NCBI GenBank assembly: GCA_003447295.1
Contig: DLZQ01000072.1
Location: 1 to 19,765, forward strand
DNA length: 19,765 bases
From: Lachnospiraceae bacterium
GTDB lineage: Bacteria > Bacillota > Clostridia > Lachnospirales > Lachnospiraceae
Direction: 5' to 3'
The notes under the pieces: model-generated
What the model saw: the letters and a program-made list of their open reading frames with translations, nothing else
Databases searched by the model: none
What the model was told of the DNA's origin: nothing
Shown: piece after piece, positions 15,054 to 19,765 of the stretch
How positions within the stretch are numbered: the first letter of the stretch is position 1
Layout of the letters: every line of letters begins with the position of its first letter
Translations under genes and position numbers: made by a program

Positions 15054-16466
15054 ATGAGAGATAGTGATGCATTTCAGAATCGTCCGGTCTCCATGAATCC
15101 GAAGAACAACCTTCTGGAGATTGAGGAGCATATGTACATACTGGATGATGTGGAGAAACCGAACGTGTTCCGTAATATGTTCCCTTATTCCGAAATCCCC
15201 AAAATACCTTTTAATGATCGTATCGTGCCTCATAACATGCCGAAGGATATCTGGATCACAGATACCACTTTTAGAGACGGACAGCAGTCCAGGGCACCTT
15301 ATACTACAGATCAGATTGTGAAGATCTATGATTATCTGCACGAACTGGGCGGTCCCAACGGAATGATCCGTGCCAGCGAGTTCTTCCTGTACAGCAAAAA
15401 GGACAGAGATGCTGTCTATAAGTGCATGGAGAGGGGATATAAGTTCCCTGAGGTGACCAGCTGGATCCGCGCCAGCAAGGAAGATTTCAAATTAGTAAAA
15501 GAGATTGGAATGAAGGAGACCGGTATTCTGGTAAGCTGTTCCGATTATCATATTTTCTTAAAGTTAAAAATGACCAGAAGACAGGCAATGGATCACTATT
15601 TAAGTGTTATCCGTGACTGCTTAGAGGAGGGCATCAGCCCAAGATGTCACCTGGAGGATATCACCAGAGCGGATATCTACGGCTATGTGGTGCCGTTCTG
15701 TCTGGAACTGATGAAACTGATGAAGGAGTATCAGATTCCCATCAAGGTACGTGCCTGCGATACCATGGGATACGGTGTCAACTATCCCGGTGCCGTTATT
15801 CCCCGTAGTGTACAGGGTATCATCTATGCGATCCATACCCATGCAGGTGTGCCTCACGAGTTGATCGAGTGGCATGGACATAATGACTTTTACAAGGCAG
15901 TGTCCAACTCTACCACGGCATGGCTGTATGGCTGTTCCGGTGTCAACACTTCCCTGTTTGGTATCGGTGAGCGTACCGGTAATACGCCTTTGGAGGCAAT
16001 GGTATTCGAGTATGCACAGTTAAAGGGTGACTTAAACGGCATGAATACCCGTGTGATCACGGAGCTGGCAGAGTATTATGAGAAGGAAATCGGTTATCAG
16101 ATTCCTCCCAGAACCCCGTTTGTGGGCAAGAACTTTAACGTGACCAGAGCCGGCATCCATGCAGACGGACTGCTTAAGAACGAGGAGATCTACAATATCT
16201 TCGACACCGAGAAATTCTTGAACCGTCCGGTACTGTGCGCTATTTCCAATACCTCCGGTCTGGCAGGTATCGCACATTGGCTGAACACCTACTATAAATT
16301 AAAGGGAGACAAGCAGGTACAGAAGAATTCCGAACTGGTAGCAGAAATCAAAAAGTGGGTAGATGAGGAGTATGCCGGTGGTCGTGTCACCGTGCTTACG
16401 GATGAAGAGATCGTGGCATGTGTCAACCGTATCTGCCTGGAAAAGAATCTGAAGATTGGTGAGTAA
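15054..16466 (+). CDS. Probable Re-citrate synthase (isopropylmalate/homocitrate synthase family)
   Basis: This 470-residue protein is a DRE-TIM barrel acyltransferase of the LeuA/homocitrate synthase superfamily: DTTFRDGQQ (70-78) holds the catalytic Arg/Asp pair, WHGHNDF (273-279) the metal-binding His pair, and GERTGN (305-310) matches the family. The following AGIHADGLL segment is also typical. It has no C-terminal leucine-sensing LeuA domain. Beside an isocitrate dehydrogenase gene, the best assignment is Re-specific citrate synthase, joining acetyl-CoA and oxaloacetate to citrate on the way to 2-oxoglutarate and glutamate, as characterised in Clostridium kluyveri. 2-Isopropylmalate or homocitrate synthase activity cannot be excluded from sequence. 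The start is set by GAGAGG (15041-15046), 7 nt upstream; it lies downstream of the predicted transcript start. The operon promoter carries a GntR-like operator. Confidence 0.82.
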   Translation: MRDSDAFQNRPVSMNPKNNLLEIEEHMYILDDVEKPNVFRNMFPYSEIPKIPFNDRIVPHNMPKDIWITDTTFRDGQQSRAPYTTDQIVKIYDYLHELGGPNGMIRASEFFLYSKKDRDAVYKCMERGYKFPEVTSWIRASKEDFKLVKEIGMKETGILVSCSDYHIFLKLKMTRRQAMDHYLSVIRDCLEEGISPRCHLEDITRADIYGYVVPFCLELMKLMKEYQIPIKVRACDTMGYGVNYPGAVIPRSVQGIIYAIHTHAGVPHELIEWHGHNDFYKAVSNSTTAWLYGCSGVNTSLFGIGERTGNTPLEAMVFEYAQLKGDLNGMNTRVITELAEYYEKEIGYQIPPRTPFVGKNFNVTRAGIHADGLLKNEEIYNIFDTEKFLNRPVLCAISNTSGLAGIAHWLNTYYKLKGDKQVQKNSELVAEIKKWVDEEYAGGRVTVLTDEEIVACVNRICLEKNLKIGE

Positions 16467-16481
16467 ACATAGAATGAACAT

Positions 16482-16502
16482 GACAACGGTAACAGCGTTG
16501 TC
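16482..16502. repeat. Inverted repeat between the citrate synthase and GntR genes
   Basis: GACAACG (16482-16488) and CGTTGTC (16496-16502) form a perfect 7-bp dyad with a 7-nt centre, 18 nt before the GntR start codon. There is no T-tract, so it is probably an mRNA structure or a second regulatory site rather than a terminator. Its sequence does not resemble the 14944-14965 palindrome. Confidence 0.5.
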
Positions 16503-16519
16503 TGGAATCGAGGATTATA

Positions 16520-17224
16520 GTGAGCAAGTATGATGTAAAGCAGGAAGTAACGGACAAGTTCTCCCTGCGGGGACGGGTATTTCACAAGCTGAGAGAGGAC
16601 ATTTTAAGCGGAAAATATCAGGAACATGAAGAATTGAAGGAAGTGGCGATCGGCGAGGAGATGGGCGTCAGCAGAACCCCCGTCAGAGAGGCATTCCGTC
16701 AGCTGGAACTGGAGGGACTGATCCAGATCATTCCGAACAAGGGTGCCTATGTCACCGGCATTACCCAGAAGGATGTGAAGGATATTTATATGATCCGTTC
16801 CCTGCTGGAAGGTTTGTGCGCTCGTTGGGCTACGGAGCATATCACCAAGGAGCAGATGGAAGAGATGGAGGAGAATGTCTATCTGTCCAAGTTCCATGCA
16901 CAGAAGGGGCATCTGGAGCAGTTGGCAGAGTTAGACAATCGTTTCCATGATATTCTGTACGAAGCCTGTGACAGCAAGATGTTAGAACACCAACTGAAGG
17001 ATTTCCATCAGTATGTTCTCCGTGTCCGTAAGAAGACATTGTCCAGCGCCAACCGCGGACCCAAGTCCAACGAAGAGCATGAAAAGATCATGGAAGCCAT
17101 TAAGGCTGGCAACGCCGATCTGGCGGAGCAGCTGGCACATCAGCACATGATCAATGCCTATGAGAACATGGTAAAGAACGGACTGAATGAGGCTTATGCA
17201 CAGCAGGCTGGAAGTCAGGAATAA
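16520..17224 (+). CDS. GntR-family transcriptional regulator, FadR/FCD subfamily
   Basis: This 234-residue one-component regulator has an N-terminal winged helix-turn-helix (about 16-78, with [10 protein letters not shown] at 50-59 as the recognition region and the wing [11 protein letters not shown]) and an all-helical FCD effector domain (about 85-215). The FCD domain carries likely metal- and ligand-binding residues Asp139, His143, His187 and His207 or His209. FCD regulators typically sense carboxylic acids, which suits control of citrate/2-oxoglutarate synthesis. The start codon is GTG at 16520 with GAGGA (16510-16514) 5 nt upstream; no in-frame ATG precedes the DNA-binding domain. It sits between the citrate synthase and isocitrate dehydrogenase genes and probably binds the palindrome over the operon promoter (inference). 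The effector is unknown; citrate, isocitrate or 2-oxoglutarate are candidates. Confidence 0.93.
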   Translation: MSKYDVKQEVTDKFSLRGRVFHKLREDILSGKYQEHEELKEVAIGEEMGVSRTPVREAFRQLELEGLIQIIPNKGAYVTGITQKDVKDIYMIRSLLEGLCARWATEHITKEQMEEMEENVYLSKFHAQKGHLEQLAELDNRFHDILYEACDSKMLEHQLKDFHQYVLRVRKKTLSSANRGPKSNEEHEKIMEAIKAGNADLAEQLAHQHMINAYENMVKNGLNEAYAQQAGSQE

Positions 17225-17232
17225 GTTGCCTG

Positions 17233-17259
17233 TTGAAACGAATTACGTTAAAATATAAT
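17233..17259 (+). promoter_or_regulatory. Possible internal promoter for the isocitrate dehydrogenase gene
   Basis: TTGAAA (17233-17238) and a perfect TATAAT (17254-17259) lie in the 68-nt gap before the IDH start, but the spacer is only 15 nt, so activity is uncertain. Confidence 0.35.
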
Positions 17260-17292
17260 AGAACGAAAATTAATACCGGAAAGGAAATCGTT

Positions 17293-18501
17293 ATGGAAAA
17301 GATCAAAATGACAACCCCTCTCGTGGAGATGGACGGAGACGAAATGACCAGAATCCTCTGGCAGATGATCAAGGATGAGCTGTTACTGCCCTATATCGAT
17401 CTGAAGACAGAGTACTATGATCTGGGACTGGAACATCGTAACGAGACAGACGATCAGGTAACCGTGGATTCTGCCAATGCTACCTTAAAATACGGTGTTG
17501 CCGTAAAATGTGCTACCATTACTCCCAACGCTGCCAGAATGACAGAGTACAACCTGAAGGAAATGTGGAAGAGTCCCAACGGAACCATCCGTGCCATCTT
17601 AGACGGTACCGTATTCCGTGCACCAATCCTGGTAAAGGGCATCGTTCCCTACGTAAAGAACTGGACCAAGCCCATCACCATCGCCCGTCATGCTTATGGT
17701 GATGTCTATAAAAATACAGAGATCAAGGTACCCGGACCCGGTAAGGCAGAGCTGGTATTCACCGCAGCAGACGGCACCGAGACCCGTGAGCTAATTCACA
17801 ATTTCGACGGAGCAGGTATCATTCAGGGTATCCACAATACCAATAAATCCATCGAGAGCTTTGCAAGAGCATGCTTCAGCTATGCGGTAGATACGAAGCA
17901 GGATCTGTGGTTCTCCACCAAGGACACCATTTCCAAAAAATACGATCATACCTTCAAGGATATTTTTCAGGAGATCTATGATAACGAGTATAAGGCTAAA
18001 TTTGAGGAACTGGGCATCGAATATTTCTACACTCTGATCGATGATGCCGTAGCCCGTGTCATCCGTTCTGAGGGAGGATTTATCTGGGCATGTAAGAATT
18101 ATGACGGTGATGTAATGTCCGATATGGTAGCTACTGCTTATGGCGATCTGTCCATGATGACCTCCGTTCTGGTATCTCCCAGCGGTGTCTATGAGTACGA
18201 GGCTGCTCACGGAACCGTACAGCGTCATTACTACAAGCACTTAAAGGGTGAAGAGACCTCCACCAACTCCATTGCTACCATCTACGCATGGACAGGAGCT
18301 CTCAGAAAGCGCGGCGAGCTGGATCAGATTCCAGAGCTGTGCAACTTCGCAGACAAGCTGGAGCAGGCAGGCATCAAGACCATCGAGGATGGCAAGATGA
18401 CCAAGAGCCTGTCCCTGATCTCCACCTGTGAGCATCCTGTGATTCTCAACAGCCTGGACTTCATCAAGGCGATCAGAGAGACCCTGGACAGCCTGCTGTA
18501 A
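17293..18501 (+). CDS. icd: NADP-dependent isocitrate dehydrogenase (dimeric, eukaryote-like subfamily)
   Basis: This 402-residue enzyme oxidatively decarboxylates isocitrate to 2-oxoglutarate, forming NADPH and supplying glutamate synthesis. The sequence follows the subfamily that includes human IDH1: the substrate loop SPNGTIR (94-100), Arg132 in ARHAYGD (131-137, the same position as in human IDH1), the metal-binding region of [12 protein letters not shown] and NYDGDVMSD, and HGTVQRHYY (from His306). Arg311 and His312 correspond to residues that hold the NADP 2'-phosphate, supporting NADP use. The start at 17293 is chosen because AAGGA (17281-17285) lies 7 nt upstream and the N-terminus then matches the family; the frame is open further upstream. 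It closes the operon begun by the probable Re-citrate synthase. Aconitase, which would link the two steps, is not in this window. Confidence 0.96.
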   Translation: MEKIKMTTPLVEMDGDEMTRILWQMIKDELLLPYIDLKTEYYDLGLEHRNETDDQVTVDSANATLKYGVAVKCATITPNAARMTEYNLKEMWKSPNGTIRAILDGTVFRAPILVKGIVPYVKNWTKPITIARHAYGDVYKNTEIKVPGPGKAELVFTAADGTETRELIHNFDGAGIIQGIHNTNKSIESFARACFSYAVDTKQDLWFSTKDTISKKYDHTFKDIFQEIYDNEYKAKFEELGIEYFYTLIDDAVARVIRSEGGFIWACKNYDGDVMSDMVATAYGDLSMMTSVLVSPSGVYEYEAAHGTVQRHYYKHLKGEETSTNSIATIYAWTGALRKRGELDQIPELCNFADKLEQAGIKTIEDGKMTKSLSLISTCEHPVILNSLDFIKAIRETLDSLL

Positions 18502-18515
18502 AAATAAAATGGAAG

Positions 18516-18555
18516 AAACGGATGCTTCCCTGTAGGAATGGGGGCATCCGTTTTT
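18516..18555 (+). terminator. Terminator of the citrate synthase/GntR/IDH operon
   Basis: AAACGGATGC (18516-18525) pairs with GCATCCGTTT (18544-18553) and ends in five T (18551-18555). The 18-nt loop can pair further inside. It lies 14 nt after the IDH stop. Confidence 0.85.
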
Positions 18556-18592
18556 GGTGTACACCCAAAGATCTTACCGGAGGATTACAGAA

Positions 18593-19024
18593 GTGAATGA
18601 TGAAAAAGAAGTTGTGTGTTCCGGAAAAACGACGGCTCCATTTATAATGGGAGTAATGTTCTGGATCATCGGAATAGGAGTTACTTTTTTATTACTGATT
18701 TTAGGCACTTCACAGGGAGTAAAAGGCGCAGGCATTATCTTTTTCATATTATGTGGAATGGAAGGAAGCTATTTCCTCCTGTTTTGGCGCAACAAAAGAA
18801 TTACTATGACGCGGGATGATATTACTTACCGTTCCATTTGGGGAAAAGAGAAAAAATACTCATGGGAAGACGTGAGATCGGTGCGTTATAAGTCGGCAGG
18901 AAGAGGGGCGTATAGAATTCTGATCCAGACAGACCGAAAGATATGTATCGAAACCGGAATGATGGAAAACAGTGAAGAGGCTGAAAAACTGATAAAGGGA
19001 AAAGGGTATTTAGGTCTCCATTAA
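18593..19024 (+). CDS. Small membrane protein: two TM helices plus PH-like domain
   Basis: This 143-residue protein, of a family I cannot name with certainty, has two transmembrane helices (about 16-37 and 45-65) joined by a short loop, then a cytoplasmic domain (about 68-140) with a beta-strand pattern like bacterial PH/YcxB-type domains: RITMTRDDITYRS, then KYSWEDVRSVRY and YRILIQTDRKICIE. The GTG at 18593 is chosen as start because GGAGG (18579-18583) lies 9 nt upstream; the frame is open 13 codons further up, into the preceding terminator. It begins 37 nt after the T-tract of the IDH terminator, with no evident promoter between. A terminator follows. Function unknown; membrane-localised sensing or scaffolding is only a guess. 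Confidence 0.78.
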   Translation: MNDEKEVVCSGKTTAPFIMGVMFWIIGIGVTFLLLILGTSQGVKGAGIIFFILCGMEGSYFLLFWRNKRITMTRDDITYRSIWGKEKKYSWEDVRSVRYKSAGRGAYRILIQTDRKICIETGMMENSEEAEKLIKGKGYLGLH

Positions 19025-19064
19025 CCTTCGGTAATCAATCCGTAAAGAGATGAACATTAACGAG

Positions 19065-19093
19065 TGGGAAGCTTAGTCTTCCCATATTTTTTT
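19065..19093 (+). terminator. Terminator after the PH-like membrane protein gene
   Basis: TGGGAAG (19065-19071) and CTTCCCA (19078-19084) form a 7-bp stem with a 6-nt loop, followed by TA and seven T (19087-19093). Confidence 0.85.
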
Positions 19094-19118
19094 ACTCGAA
19101 ATACAAAGGAGCAGTACC

Positions 19119-19184
19119 ATGTTTACGCTGGAGGCAGAGATGATTTTAATATCGTCTCTGCTTTTTTCGTGGATTTTTTATTAA
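19119..19184 (+). CDS. Possible 21-aa hydrophobic peptide
   Basis: AAAGGAG (19105-19111) stands 7 nt before an ATG opening a 21-codon frame that encodes a hydrophobic peptide (MFTLEAEM, then mostly Ile, Leu, Phe, Ser and Trp) ending at TAA 19182-19184. A terminator-like hairpin lies inside it. It may be a leader peptide, a short membrane peptide, or the head of a decayed gene. The amino acid order shows no run of one residue as in classical attenuators. Confidence 0.35.
   Translation: MFTLEAEMILISSLLFSWIFY
19134..19167 (+). terminator. Second terminator-like hairpin within the short ORF
   Basis: GCAGAGA (19134-19140) pairs with TCTCTGC (19155-19161); after a T/G mismatch GAT (19142-19144) pairs with ATC (19151-19153), with loop TTTAAT. 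Six T follow (19162-19167). It lies 41 nt after the previous terminator. Confidence 0.75.
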
Positions 19185-19441
19185 TTATCTTGGAAGAATT
19201 TTGGGCATTTTGGCGAAGAATAGTTGCGGGGGATCGGGGATACAGGTACAATAGAAGGAAAGGAATCGGCAAACGACAAAAGCGTGCGAAAGGGGAAGAA
19301 GATGGATTTGATACGGAATAAAAAAGGCTGTTTGATGAAATAAAATATTATTGTGAAGAAAATAAACTGGATCAGAGGATGTTCCTTCGGCAGGAGATTC
19401 TTCGGGAGGATATAGAGAATCAGACAACCTCATCCAAGTGA
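19185..19441 (+). other. Gene-poor, probably decayed stretch
   Basis: No intact gene is supported here. Protein-like fragments appear in two frames: one (about 19322-19438) reads as a charged helical segment between TAA and TGA; another (about 19360-19470) contains DNLIQVTDREGKVTLTEL, which resembles YD/RHS-repeat text but is too short to assign. The interruptions suggest degraded coding DNA leading into the low-complexity frame beyond. Confidence 0.3.
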
Positions 19442-19765
19442 CCGACAGAGAGGGAAAAGTTACTCTTACTGAACTATAATCTCCATACCGATGATGACCG
19501 GAAGGGTAATTCCGGCAACGGCAACGGGAACAACAAGGACAATTCCGGCAGCGGAAACAACGGAAAAGGAAATTCCGGCAATAACGGTAATGGAAACGGC
19601 AACGGTAAGGGGAAGGGCAACAATAAGAAGAACAGCAAGTCCGACGGCACGGATGATGCAGGCTACGGCAATGCAACCAATGCGGAGGAGAACAACAGCC
19701 AGAACCAGTGCGGCATTCTCTTCCCGCTACAGGAGGAAGTCAGCGCAACAGAGGCAGATCTGATC
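19442..19765 (+). pseudogene. Asn/Gly/Lys-rich low-complexity frame, no start codon, open at window edge
   Basis: One frame stays open from just after the TGA at 19439-19441 to the window end, encoding a chain rich in Asn, Gly, Lys and Ser (about 19500-19650) with NSG-containing units: AATTCCGGC recurs in phase at 19508, 19541 and 19571. A Glu/Gln-containing segment with one Cys follows. No ATG, GTG or TTG with a ribosome site opens this frame, so it looks like the 3' part of a gene broken upstream, possibly by a frameshift near 19470-19480 joining it to the DNLIQVTDREGKVT segment. RHS-type or other large secreted proteins can contain such linkers, but identity is unresolved because the window cuts it. 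Confidence 0.4.

Noticed and set aside
17233..17292. Upstream start for isocitrate dehydrogenase at 17233
   Set aside because: No ribosome site there; the start at 17293 has a good site and gives the family N-terminus.
18554..18592. TTG start inside the IDH terminator for the PH-like protein
   Set aside because: It overlaps the terminator T-tract, whereas GTG 18593 has GGAGG 9 nt upstream.
19064..19321. 85-aa frame starting with GTG at 19064
   Set aside because: Start lies at the edge of a terminator stem with no ribosome site and the frame covers both terminators.
19491..19763. Thr/Ala/Arg-rich 90-aa frame
   Set aside because: It is a shifted reading of the Asn/Gly/Lys-rich repeat; the latter frame has more natural composition and remains open upstream.

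Overview
The window reads as a chromosomal segment of an anaerobic, low-to-mid GC Gram-positive of class Clostridia, most likely a Lachnospiraceae-type gut bacterium. The reasons are strong GGAGG-type ribosome binding sites, TTGACA/TATAAT-like promoters, hairpin-plus-T-tract terminators, a class B sortase with a PKTG-type substrate, BspA-type leucine-rich-repeat surface proteins, a Cys/Gly/Asn-rich protein of a kind common in Clostridia, and a probable Re-type citrate synthase in place of an ordinary citrate synthase. The family-level placement is inference. No RNA genes, CRISPR array, insertion sequence or phage genes were seen.

Layout. (1) 1-5044: an EF-G-like GTPase with altered GTPase motifs and leucyl-tRNA synthetase (leuS), each with its own promoter. 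A terminator lies between them, and leuS has no visible T-box leader. (2) 5045-6400: a structured intergenic segment and a bidirectional terminator, then three minus-strand genes: a 100-aa and a 164-aa protein of unknown function that overlap, and an 89-aa Cys/Gly/Asn-rich protein. Both upstream regions in this cluster carry matches to mother-cell sporulation sigma (SigE/SigK-like) promoters, so a sporulation role is a reasonable hypothesis. (3) 6403-13921: a surface-display operon. One promoter with an overlapping dyad drives a class B sortase with an unusual 150-residue cytoplasmic N-terminus, a 1600-aa LRR/InlB-repeat wall protein ending in a TPKTG sorting signal, and a 430-aa secreted LRR protein, closed by a strong terminator. 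A leaderless subtilisin-family protease gene follows directly behind that terminator. (4) 14932-18555: a 2-oxoglutarate/glutamate-precursor operon with probable Re-citrate synthase, a GntR/FCD regulator and NADP-isocitrate dehydrogenase. Its promoter is overlapped by a near-perfect 22-bp palindrome that looks like a FadR-type GntR operator, so the operon probably controls itself through its own regulator. (5) 18593-19765: a two-TM plus PH-like-domain protein, two closely spaced terminator hairpins (the second inside a short ORF), and an apparently decayed reading frame ending in an Asn/Gly/Lys-rich stretch that runs off the window.

The most notable points are the sortase, giant adhesin and secreted LRR cassette with its promoter dyad, the palindromic operator that ties the GntR regulator to the citrate synthase/IDH operon, and the sporulation-type promoters in front of the Cys-rich cluster.
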